The position numbers and the translations under genes were made by a program. From contig CAZXFW010000004.1 of assembly GCA_964640175.1 (NCBI GenBank), forward strand, positions 62,001-126,000: a DNA stretch of 64,000 bases, in the 5' to 3' direction. This DNA is from JACKDX01 sp964640175 (GTDB lineage: Bacteria > Myxococcota_A > Polyangia > Polyangiales > GCA-016699535). Below, piece by piece: positions 40,715-48,333 of this stretch (the stretch's first letter is position 1; each line of letters starts with the position of its first letter). The notes under the pieces were generated by a model. It saw only the letters and a list, made by a program, of their open reading frames with translations, was not told where the DNA came from and ran no database searches.

Positions 40715-41542
40715 ATGCAACTATTACAATGGGCTAAACAATCCTTCCGTATCGGACTGGCTGCGGGTGCCTTTGCCTATTTCTTTATTGGCGGTGCTGT
40801 CTTGTCCTGGATCGTGCTTCCACTGTGTCAATTGAGCAGAGGAACAGAATGCGAAAAACGCGAACGTTGTCAGAAAATCGTGCAGCATGCCTTTGTTATT
40901 TTCCATGATTATCTGCGTAAAACAGGCCTTCTAAATTTCAATCCTGCTGAATATCGAGCTGGCTTCCCTGATCGACCCGCCGTAATTGTTGCCAATCACC
41001 CTACACTTGTGGATACCACAGCCCTGATTGCAACCTACGACCGTTTATGCGTGGTAACCAAATCCAGTTTGCATCGCAACCTTCTAATTGGGCCATTGTT
41101 GCGCTACTGCGGACATCTCCGCAGTGGAGAAATCGCTTTTGAAAGCGTGTTTGAAATGATCGAAACATCAAAAAACCGACTTGCTGAAGGTTGTTCCATT
41201 CTCATTTTTCCTGAACGTACACGATCTCCTTACCGACAACTCCACCGATTCCGGCGCGGTGCATTTGAACTGGCCGAACAGGCAGGCGTGCCGGTGCTTC
41301 CCGTGTTCATTTGGGCAGAACCACCCGGCCTAAAACGGGGTCAACCCTGGTGGGATATCCCTCGCAAGACGATTCAGTTCAAGCTGATGGTTGGAACGTT
41401 GATCCTGCCTCTGGACTCAACCAAAAATCCGTATAATTCTCGTAAGTTACGGGACATGGCCCGGACCTACATTCAGGCACAGCATGCGTGTCATACCGAA
41501 CAACTCAACACAGATAGTCAAACCAATCCTGATACGCTATAA
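40715..41542 (+). CDS. PlsC-like acyltransferase of the aryl polyene cluster
   Basis: 275 aa with an N-terminal membrane helix (GLAAGAFAYFFIGGAVLSWIVL). The acyltransferase boxes are present: NHPTLVD (HX4D, about 94), FPERTRSPYRQL in place of the usual FPEGTR, and VPVLPVFIW. It would acylate a glycerol or similar acceptor, possibly to anchor the pigment to a lipid. First gene of a twelve-gene plus-strand operon with tight spacing. The G-to-R change in box III is unusual. APE clusters commonly carry a 1-acylglycerol acyltransferase-like gene in this role. Confidence 0.82.
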   Translation: MQLLQWAKQSFRIGLAAGAFAYFFIGGAVLSWIVLPLCQLSRGTECEKRERCQKIVQHAFVIFHDYLRKTGLLNFNPAEYRAGFPDRPAVIVANHPTLVDTTALIATYDRLCVVTKSSLHRNLLIGPLLRYCGHLRSGEIAFESVFEMIETSKNRLAEGCSILIFPERTRSPYRQLHRFRRGAFELAEQAGVPVLPVFIWAEPPGLKRGQPWWDIPRKTIQFKLMVGTLILPLDSTKNPYNSRKLRDMARTYIQAQHACHTEQLNTDSQTNPDTL

Positions 41543-41561
41543 GCTGGACGCGGTGTACGCC

Positions 41562-41828
41562 ATGGAGCTTGAAGACGAACTCAGGCACTTCATCATTGAC
41601 GCATTAATGCTGGAGGACGTTCGACCAGAAGAAATCGATCCGGAGGCGCCTTTATTTAACGGAGGCTTAGGCCTCGACTCCATCGACGCGCTTGAACTCG
41701 CAACAGCACTCAACAAACGTTATGGCGTACGCATCCGTGCGAACGACAATGCCAACCACGCTATCTTTTCGAACCTGCGCAGTCTTGCTTCCTATGTAGC
41801 GGCTCAGCGCCACTCCGCTGCGGAATAA
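41562..41828 (+). CDS. apeE: Acyl carrier protein 1 of the aryl polyene cluster
   Basis: 88 aa from the ATG at 41562; the open frame extends back into the acyltransferase, but this start gives MELEDELRHFI and a normal ACP length. The phosphopantetheine Ser is in GLGLDSIDALEL (Ser40). Four-helix pattern as usual. APE systems have two ACPs used by the adenylating ligase and the ketosynthases; which one carries starter or chain is not readable from sequence, and the apeE name follows gene order only. Confidence 0.88.
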   Translation: MELEDELRHFIIDALMLEDVRPEEIDPEAPLFNGGLGLDSIDALELATALNKRYGVRIRANDNANHAIFSNLRSLASYVAAQRHSAAE

Positions 41829-41830
41829 CT

Positions 41831-42112
41831 ATGGAAAAACAAGAAATCTTCGAACGCATGGCGTCAATGATGGTAGACATGTTCGATCTGGATCGAACTT
41901 CCATTACACTCGAGTCAAAGCTTTTTGAAGACTTAGATTTAGATAGTCTAGATGCAATTGACATGGTGGTTAAGCTTGAAGAACTTACTGGACACCGCTT
42001 ACAAGAAGCAGAACTACGCACTGTTCGTACAGTCCAAGATGTCGTAAACTTGATCCACGCAAAATTTGGCCATGCTGTCGATTTAAGCCCCCCTGATTCC
42101 AATTCTTCTTAG
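41831..42112 (+). CDS. apeF: Acyl carrier protein 2 of the aryl polyene cluster
   Basis: 93 aa. The carrier Ser is in DLDLDSLDAIDMVV (Ser39). The helix I/II region is more acidic than in the first ACP, and there is an unstructured Ser/Pro tail. It starts 2 nt after the first ACP stop, with GGAA nearby. The paired ACPs are a hallmark of APE and flexirubin-type clusters. Naming by order. Confidence 0.88.
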   Translation: MEKQEIFERMASMMVDMFDLDRTSITLESKLFEDLDLDSLDAIDMVVKLEELTGHRLQEAELRTVRTVQDVVNLIHAKFGHAVDLSPPDSNSS

Positions 42113-42119
42113 TGGGCAT

Positions 42120-42803
42120 ATGTGGTTTGTCAGCAACCCGAATCACAGCAAGAGCACCCTAAACTCGGCTGTCCCTGGTGCATTTTGGCAAGTACCCCTA
42201 CGTATCCTGCTTGTCTTATCATGGCTTACATATCCCTTTCTGGTCTATGTGGGACTGAACAATTGGGGCATCCAACATACTGCGTTTGCATTGATCGGAT
42301 GGACATGTCTCACAATCATTCTGCGGGTTTTAATCTACAAACGAGCTGACCTCTCTTTTTTGCTAGTGCTTGGCATGGCCGCATTAGCCTTGTTGAGTAT
42401 AAAGCAACAGAATCATGTATACATGTTGATTTGGCCGGTGGGCATCAATCTTGTTTTACTAACGACATTCGCGCTTTCCCTAACATCCAATCGACGTTCC
42501 ATCGCTGAATATTTCGCTCATCGCTTTGGTCATCACGACTTGTCCGATTCAGAAAAAAAATACTGCAAGTCCGTAACGAAAGCATGGATCTTTTTTTTCG
42601 CTCTCAACACATCCATCATCGTGACATTAGCAATTATCGGATCACTGAAAGCATGGACATTGTATACAGGTGTCCTTTCCTATATTGCCATTGGTGTTTT
42701 TGCGACCTACGAATACTTATTAAGAAAATACAAATTTCGTCGCTATGGCACTCTTTTTCATGACCGACTACTCGCCAGAGTGTTTCCACCTCGCATCAGA
42801 TAA
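42120..42803 (+). CDS. COG4648-like membrane protein of the aryl polyene cluster
   Basis: 227 aa with about six membrane helices (FWQVPLRILLVLSWLTYPFLVYVGL, FLLVLGMAALALLSI, VYMLIWPVGINLVLLTTFALSL, and others). It has a conserved-looking cytosolic segment SIAEYFAHRFGHHDLSDSEKKYCKSVTKAWIFFFALN. The family has no proven biochemical role and is almost always found in APE gene clusters between the ACPs and the AMP-ligase, exactly as here. Confidence 0.8.
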   Translation: MWFVSNPNHSKSTLNSAVPGAFWQVPLRILLVLSWLTYPFLVYVGLNNWGIQHTAFALIGWTCLTIILRVLIYKRADLSFLLVLGMAALALLSIKQQNHVYMLIWPVGINLVLLTTFALSLTSNRRSIAEYFAHRFGHHDLSDSEKKYCKSVTKAWIFFFALNTSIIVTLAIIGSLKAWTLYTGVLSYIAIGVFATYEYLLRKYKFRRYGTLFHDRLLARVFPPRIR

Positions 42804-42806
42804 TCC

Positions 42807-44153
42807 ATGAACAACTCGATCGCGATATTAGAACGATGGAATTCAGATGCACTTTTTGCTACCGGAGAAGTCGAAAACAAGCTTATCAGCGACCTCCTAC
42901 ACGATATTGAATCCTTACGCGCCCATTTGGCCACATGTCTCTTGGATCATACCATCATGGTAATTTGTCAGGATCGTTATTTCCAGACCGTTGGAATGAT
43001 GGCTGCGTGGCAACTTGGCCAAACAGTGTCTTTGCCAGCAACTATCCATACACCTTCCCTGGATAAGATTGCTCATTCAGGCACGACACTCGTAGTCCAC
43101 GATTCGGAGTCTCGCGCTGGCATACACATTGCTTCTGCACTTGCCAAAAATACTAAAACGAGTGCCACACTAAATCCTATCCACTCAAATCACACACTGG
43201 TAAATCTTTACACTTCAGGAAGCACAGGCACGCCGCAAATGCATTCGAAGAATGCATCCCAATTATTTAATGAAGCGGACTCACACGTCCGTTTTTTTTC
43301 TCTGCCAGCAGGTCAAGGCCTAATTTCCACTGTTCCATCGCATCATGTTTATGGACTGCTTTTTAGCATCCTGCTTCCCATACGCGCTGGCATGCCCATG
43401 GAACGATCTACGCCTTTACATGCAACCACGCTCGCCTCTCGAGTGCGTGCAACTTCTCCACACACGTTAATCAGTAGCCCTATTCACTTAAAAAACGCCT
43501 CGGACATTCTTGTTTCGGAAGAACTTCATTCTGTGCAACGCGTGTTTAGCTCAGGAGCGGCTCTAGATAACGCTGTAGCACATCAATTTAGTAACTCTTT
43601 CGGAATCCCTATCACGGAACTCTTAGGATCCACTGAAACAGGAGGAATCGCTTGGCGACTTCGGGCTAATGGTGAACCAACACTACCTCCTTGGCAAACC
43701 TTAGAAGGTGTCACCGTCAGCGCCGACGAAACTGGAGACATGCTCCTAACCTCACCCTTTTTGCCCTCTTCAGAGCCGATGCCTAAGCACTGCCCCGATC
43801 GCATTACTCTCCTAAATTCACGAGAGTTTCATCACCTCGGACGTAGTGATGACATCGTCAAAATTGGCAGCAAGCGCTTTTCTATCACAGGCATCGAACA
43901 CAGTATCCGAGACATGCCAGGCGTAGAAGATGCCGCGCTGCTAGCGGTCGCTGCACCTGGAAGCCGTGGTTATGCGCTGTGGGCCGCAATTGTTGCACCT
44001 AACCTCTCAATTAGCGATTTGAAAAAGGCGCTCATGGATCGTATAGAGCCTATAGCTTTCCCACGTCGTATTAAAATCGTTAAGGCTTTGCCACGGCAAA
44101 CCAATGGGAAGCTACCTCGCCTCAGTTTGAAACAACTCTTTGAACATGAATAG
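42807..44153 (+). CDS. apeH: AMP-dependent acyl-ACP synthetase of the aryl polyene cluster
   Basis: 448 aa, adenylate-forming family. P-loop LYTSGSTGTPQ (about 134-144), ELLGSTETGGIAWR (A5), GRSDDIVKIGSKRFSITGIEHSI (A7-A8 hinge), and PRQTNGKLPR with the catalytic Lys near the C terminus. It would adenylate the aromatic starter acid (for example 4-hydroxybenzoate, cinnamate or coumarate) and load it on an ACP; the E. coli homologue ApeH does this. Start 3 nt after the membrane protein gene. Confidence 0.88.
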   Translation: MNNSIAILERWNSDALFATGEVENKLISDLLHDIESLRAHLATCLLDHTIMVICQDRYFQTVGMMAAWQLGQTVSLPATIHTPSLDKIAHSGTTLVVHDSESRAGIHIASALAKNTKTSATLNPIHSNHTLVNLYTSGSTGTPQMHSKNASQLFNEADSHVRFFSLPAGQGLISTVPSHHVYGLLFSILLPIRAGMPMERSTPLHATTLASRVRATSPHTLISSPIHLKNASDILVSEELHSVQRVFSSGAALDNAVAHQFSNSFGIPITELLGSTETGGIAWRLRANGEPTLPPWQTLEGVTVSADETGDMLLTSPFLPSSEPMPKHCPDRITLLNSREFHHLGRSDDIVKIGSKRFSITGIEHSIRDMPGVEDAALLAVAAPGSRGYALWAAIVAPNLSISDLKKALMDRIEPIAFPRRIKIVKALPRQTNGKLPRLSLKQLFEHE

Positions 44154-44457
44154 CACCACCGAGATCGACGATTACTTTATAGACGTCAATGCCTCGCTTT
44201 GGTGTTTTGAAGGACACTTTGAAGGCCACCCAATCTTGCCCGGAGTTTTTCAGATCCGCGATCTTGTACTTTATAGAGCACGTGAAACATGGCCGTTTTT
44301 AAAAAAACTAGTTCGTGTATCACGTTTAAAATTTAAGAAACCAATCCGTCCAGGCGAGCGCTTGCACATCCACTTGGAACGCAATGGTTTACGCGTGGCC
44401 TTTCAAATCCACAGTGAAGAGGCTATCTGTGGCAGTGGTTTCCTGTGGTTCGAGTAA
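44146..44457 (+). CDS. apeI: Hotdog dehydratase ApeI
   Basis: 103 aa from the ATG at 44146, which overlaps the end of the ligase gene; the frame upstream begins with TTG. FabA/FabZ-like hotdog with FEGHFEGHPILPGVFQI (about 22-38) holding the active-site His. It dehydrates 3-hydroxyacyl-ACP intermediates. In the E. coli pathway ApeI works as a heterodimer with ApeP, and an ApeP-like gene is present at 54528-54998 on the opposite strand. Confidence 0.88.
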   Translation: MNSTTEIDDYFIDVNASLWCFEGHFEGHPILPGVFQIRDLVLYRARETWPFLKKLVRVSRLKFKKPIRPGERLHIHLERNGLRVAFQIHSEEAICGSGFLWFE

Positions 44458-44462
44458 ACGGC

Positions 44463-45200
44463 ATGCAACACAACGACCAACTCGAACAACCCTACCGCCT
44501 TTGCGCAGTGATCCCAACTTACAATAACCCAATCACCATTAAATCCATCGTGGCCCAAGTTGGGTCTCACATTCGTGACATTTTGGTAGTAGACGACGGA
44601 AGTAACGATCAAGCCGCTACACTCATTCTGAGTGATATCGAAATGCACAACATGGCTCGCGTCATAAGACGCTCATCCAATGGAGGAAAGGGAGCTGCCG
44701 TCAAAACTGGCCTTCGTCAGGCTGAACAACTTGGCTTTACTCATGTTTTACAAATTGATGCTGACGGACAACATGATACGCACGATATTCCAAAATTTGT
44801 ACAAGCCTCCCAACAGGATCCTTCTGCATTGATCTTAGGAACACCCATTTTCGATGCCTCCGTACCTCGTGCACGCAAATTTGGAAGGCGTTTTACGAAT
44901 TTTTGGGTACACGTCGAAACCCGAGGACGATATATCGCCGATGCCTTATTTGGTTATCGCATCTATCCCATTCACACGACGCTTGCTGCAAACGCCTCGG
45001 GGAATCATATGGATTTTGACCCAGAAATCGCCGTACGCATGGTATGGAACGGCGTACACGTCATTAACATTCCGACAAAGGTCCGCTATCTGAAACGTTC
45101 AGAAGGCGGAGTTAGCCATTTCAGACCTCTCTATGATAATTGGCTCATGACATGGTTACATACACGTTTAACCCTTCTTAGCTTTTTTCACCGTTCATAA
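44463..45200 (+). CDS. Family 2 glycosyltransferase of the aryl polyene cluster
   Basis: 245 aa from the ATG at 44463 (a GTG at 44445 is also in frame). GT-A motifs: CAVIPTYNNPITIKSIV, LVVDDGSNDQAA, GGKGAAVKTGLRQA, and the DxD-type metal site LQIDADGQHDTHDIP (about 100-115). DPM1/DPG-synthase-like in length. It could transfer a sugar to the pigment or its lipid anchor. Other APE clusters carry the same pair of GT2 and LPLAT genes. Starts inside the ApeI gene's 3' neighbourhood (6-nt gap). Confidence 0.85.
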   Translation: MQHNDQLEQPYRLCAVIPTYNNPITIKSIVAQVGSHIRDILVVDDGSNDQAATLILSDIEMHNMARVIRRSSNGGKGAAVKTGLRQAEQLGFTHVLQIDADGQHDTHDIPKFVQASQQDPSALILGTPIFDASVPRARKFGRRFTNFWVHVETRGRYIADALFGYRIYPIHTTLAANASGNHMDFDPEIAVRMVWNGVHVINIPTKVRYLKRSEGGVSHFRPLYDNWLMTWLHTRLTLLSFFHRS

Positions 45201-46112
45201 ATGACATTAAAATCTTCTCCACCCAGAACAACGTGGAAACACGTTGCAGAAGTAGGATCGACATGGGGTATGCGCCTATTAATTTGGATAAGCCGCATAC
45301 TTGGGCGTCCTACCGCCAGAGCCTTACTTTATCCCATTGCTCTTTACTACATGATAGTGCACCGCAAGGCGCGAACAGCTTCCATCGCCTATTTACGTCG
45401 CATGAGTCTCCCAACGACGTTTTCTTCTATTTATTATCATTTTTTAACTTTTGCTCAGTGCACGTTGGACAAGCTCTACTTTCTAAGCAGTCAATATAAT
45501 CATTTCTATATTGTTCGTTCCGGAGAAGAGCATCTTATAAAATTAAAACGCGAAAAGAAGGGCGCTTTGCTCTTGTGCGCCCATGTTGGCGCTTCTGAAG
45601 CGATGCGTAGTTCCGGAATCCAAGAAGGACTTCGACTCAACATTGTTACTTTTTCCGGCAATGCACAAATGATCAATCATGTCATTCACTCCATCAATCC
45701 ATCGGCGCGGACACGCATGGTTGAATTATCAGAAGATGGGCTTGGTGCTGTTTTTCAAATTAAAGAATTGATTGAACAAGGAGAGCTCGTAGCTATCATG
45801 GGAGACCGTGCCGGCTTTGGACCAGTAACCCGTGTTCGCTTTCTTAATTCTACAATCGAGATCCCCACCGGACCTTATATGTTAGCGTCGGCTATCGGCT
45901 GCCCAGTCTACCTTACTTTTGGTTTATACTTCCCCCCCAATCGCTACCAGCTCTATTGCGAACCCTTTTCCGAACGCATTGTAGTTCCAAGGAAATTTCG
46001 AAAGGAAGCCCTTGAAAACTGGGGACAACAATTTGCCACTCGCCTTGAACATTACTGCAAGAGTGCCCCTTACAATTGGTTTAATTTTTATGATGTGTGG
46101 ATTAATGTATGA
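45201..46112 (+). CDS. LPLAT/LpxL-like acyltransferase of the aryl polyene cluster
   Basis: 303 aa, LpxL/HtrB superfamily. An N-terminal amphipathic membrane-binding region (WGMRLLIWISRILGRPTARALLYPIALYYMIV) precedes LLLCAHVGASEAMRSSG, where the H and the acidic residue of HX4E-like box I sit. MGDRAGFGPVTRVRFLN and GPYMLASAIGCPVYLTFGLY follow. It starts 0 nt after the glycosyltransferase stop. Probably acylates a glycolipid carrying the aryl polyene rather than lipid A; this is inferred from context. Confidence 0.83.
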   Translation: MTLKSSPPRTTWKHVAEVGSTWGMRLLIWISRILGRPTARALLYPIALYYMIVHRKARTASIAYLRRMSLPTTFSSIYYHFLTFAQCTLDKLYFLSSQYNHFYIVRSGEEHLIKLKREKKGALLLCAHVGASEAMRSSGIQEGLRLNIVTFSGNAQMINHVIHSINPSARTRMVELSEDGLGAVFQIKELIEQGELVAIMGDRAGFGPVTRVRFLNSTIEIPTGPYMLASAIGCPVYLTFGLYFPPNRYQLYCEPFSERIVVPRKFRKEALENWGQQFATRLEHYCKSAPYNWFNFYDVWINV

Positions 46113-47647
46113 ATAACCGGATCACCGTTATTGGCTCTAACGCCATCAAGATTGAAGACATCATTGCACTCGGTATCGGCAAAAACAAAGCCGTACTCGA
46201 CTCAAGTCATACTTATCAAAACCATCTCAACCAAAGTGTTGCGTTACTCGAAAATCTACAAGCTACTGGAACTGCCATATATGGAGTCAACACAGGCTTT
46301 GGGGATTCTTGCCAAACAGAAGTTCCGAAAGACCAACAGGTCTTACTTCCGCTAAATCTATTCCGCTATCATGGCTGCGGAACAGGCGCTAATTTCACCT
46401 ATGAAGAGGCACGTGCCATGGTTGCTTGCCGCCTGGTTTCCTTGGCCAAGGGCTATTCTGGTGTACGTCCCGAGCTGCTTAACGCACTTATAACATTTCT
46501 CAACGCAGACATAGCACCATGCATTCCTCAAGAAGGATCCGTGGGAGCAAGCGGAGATTTAACTCCGCTGTCCTATATTGCGGCTGTCCTCTGTGGAGAA
46601 CGGGAAGTGTTTTATGGAGGCCAAGTACATTCTGCCAGCGACATACTCCGTGCTAAAGAAATCGCTCCCATGGTGCTAGCTCCCAAAGAAAGCTTAGCTC
46701 TTATGAATGGGACCAGCGCCATGGTCGCACTTAACTGTTTCGCCTACGCTCACGCTCTTCGTCTCACTCGACTATCCGCTACTCTTACTGCCATGGCTAT
46801 CGATGTTCTAGAGGGATCCAAAGAGCACTTCGACCCTCGAATTCATGAGCTTAAACCACATCCAGGACAAATGCATTTTGCAGCATGGATACGCAATGAC
46901 TTATCGTGGACAGAAGCCAGCTCTTCTCAACACCGCATACAAGAAAGATACTCCCTACGCTGCGCCCCTCACATTGGAGGTGTCTTGCTCGATAGCCTTC
47001 CATGGATGCGAAGCTTCATTGAAATCGAAATTAACAGCGTTAACGATAATCCTATCGTTGACATGACGACTCAGCGCATTCTTCATGGTGGGAATTTCTA
47101 CGGCGGACATATGTGTTATGTTGCAGACTGTTTGAAAAACGCAGTAGCTAACATTGCAGACATGCTAGATAGACAACTTCAGCTACTATGTAATCCTGTG
47201 ACCAACAACGGTCTTCCTGCAAACCTTGTGGGATCTCCTCCTCACGCGCGTCCATCTCACCATGGATTTAAAGCCATGCAAATTTCCACTTCAGCCCTAG
47301 CAGCAGAAGCATTAAAACAAACCATGCCGGCAAGTGTTTTCAGTCGCAGTACTGAAAACCACAACCAAGATAAAGTCAGCATGGGTACAATTGCCGCTAG
47401 AGAATGCCTGCGTACTATCGAACTTACTGAAACCATTGCAGCCATTCATCTCTTGGCGTTATGCCAAGCTGTAGATCTGCGCGGACCGCAAGCATGTTGC
47501 TCAAAATCAAGAGAAATGCGTGCGCTCGTGCGGCAGTCCGTGCCTCAACATACAGAAGACCGCCGCATGGATCATGACATCGCTGCAGTGCTTGAAATGC
47601 TCAGAAACGAAAAACTTCCTCTTACAGAAATGGAGCATTATTTATGA
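46109..47647 (+). CDS. Aromatic amino acid ammonia-lyase (HAL/TAL family)
   Basis: 512 aa. The MIO cofactor triad Ala147-Ser148-Gly149 is in EGSVGASGDLTPLSYIA, the catalytic Tyr in YGVNTGFG (Tyr58), with NDNPIVDMTTQRILHGGNFYGG and LSENHN-like STENHNQDKVSMGTIAA in the C-terminal part. At the selectivity position (Ser-His in histidine lyases, His-Leu in one tyrosine lyase) it reads LFRYHGCGTG, Tyr87-His88. Enzymes of this kind in APE and flexirubin clusters supply cinnamate or coumarate from Phe or Tyr; histidine catabolism is unlikely since no hut gene is present. Overlaps the preceding gene by 4 nt. Confidence 0.87.
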   Translation: MNNRITVIGSNAIKIEDIIALGIGKNKAVLDSSHTYQNHLNQSVALLENLQATGTAIYGVNTGFGDSCQTEVPKDQQVLLPLNLFRYHGCGTGANFTYEEARAMVACRLVSLAKGYSGVRPELLNALITFLNADIAPCIPQEGSVGASGDLTPLSYIAAVLCGEREVFYGGQVHSASDILRAKEIAPMVLAPKESLALMNGTSAMVALNCFAYAHALRLTRLSATLTAMAIDVLEGSKEHFDPRIHELKPHPGQMHFAAWIRNDLSWTEASSSQHRIQERYSLRCAPHIGGVLLDSLPWMRSFIEIEINSVNDNPIVDMTTQRILHGGNFYGGHMCYVADCLKNAVANIADMLDRQLQLLCNPVTNNGLPANLVGSPPHARPSHHGFKAMQISTSALAAEALKQTMPASVFSRSTENHNQDKVSMGTIAARECLRTIELTETIAAIHLLALCQAVDLRGPQACCSKSREMRALVRQSVPQHTEDRRMDHDIAAVLEMLRNEKLPLTEMEHYL

Positions 47648-48303
47648 AGTCGCCATGGGTGAGAATTTTTTTCTCTCTGATGGTGATTGTGTTCATGGCA
47701 CCCAAGCCTTTAGCCGCCCAATCTTCCTCACTCACAGCCTCCAATGATCTCAATGTCGAAAAACTGCTGGCCCGCCTACGTGCTAATCATGGCCTGAGTG
47801 CCAATTTCAGAGAAGAAAAACATATTGCACTACTGTCCGAGCCTCTTATAAGCAACGGCGCAATCTATTATCTTCCACAGGGAAACCTAGTACGACACAC
47901 TGAATCTCCAGAGCAAAGCACCATTCGGATTCGCAATACATTGATTGAAATGTTCGACGCCTCTGGTTCGTCTCAAATCAGTCTAGACAGTCAACCCACT
48001 ATAAAAGAGCTTGTCTTCAGTTTTCTTCACCTCCTGTCAGGAGATGCAACTGCGTTAAAGCGCAATTATACCCTCTCACTTCTTCATCCTAAGCCTGACA
48101 ATACATGGACTCTGACGATGTATCCTAGAACTGCTTCGCTTCGTAAATTGCTTAAGAAGATCTCGCTCAAAGGGCATGGCATAGCTCTAACAGAACTTGT
48201 TGTTTTTGAAGCCACAGGGGATACAGCAACCACTCAATTCAGCAAGGTTCAGATCAATCGAAAGTTTTCCTTAGCAGAACGCCGGCGTATTTTCGGAATG
48301 TGA
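47644..48303 (+). CDS. LolA-like outer membrane carrier protein
   Basis: 219 aa with a signal peptide cleaved near AAQS (MVIVFMAPKPLAAQ). The mature chain has the LolA-type half-barrel opening: LNVEKLLARLRANHGLSANFREEKHIALLSEPLISNGAIYYLPQGNLVRHT. It carries hydrophobic molecules through the periplasm. In APE clusters a LolA homologue precedes the MMPL exporter, and together they are thought to deliver the pigment lipid to the outer membrane. Start overlaps the lyase stop (ATGA). Confidence 0.85.
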   Translation: MKSPWVRIFFSLMVIVFMAPKPLAAQSSSLTASNDLNVEKLLARLRANHGLSANFREEKHIALLSEPLISNGAIYYLPQGNLVRHTESPEQSTIRIRNTLIEMFDASGSSQISLDSQPTIKELVFSFLHLLSGDATALKRNYTLSLLHPKPDNTWTLTMYPRTASLRKLLKKISLKGHGIALTELVVFEATGDTATTQFSKVQINRKFSLAERRRIFGM

Positions 48304-48333
48304 TCCTTTGCTAGAACAGTATGTGTTTCTACT

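Noticed and set aside
45201..46112. Lipid A acyltransferase LpxL of primary metabolism
   Set aside because: Position within the pigment operon and pairing with the GT2 gene argue for a dedicated role, although the fold is the same.
46109..47647. Histidine ammonia-lyase HutH for histidine breakdown
   Set aside because: No hutU, hutI or hutG nearby, embedded in an aryl polyene operon with 4-nt overlaps, and the selectivity pair is not Ser-His.
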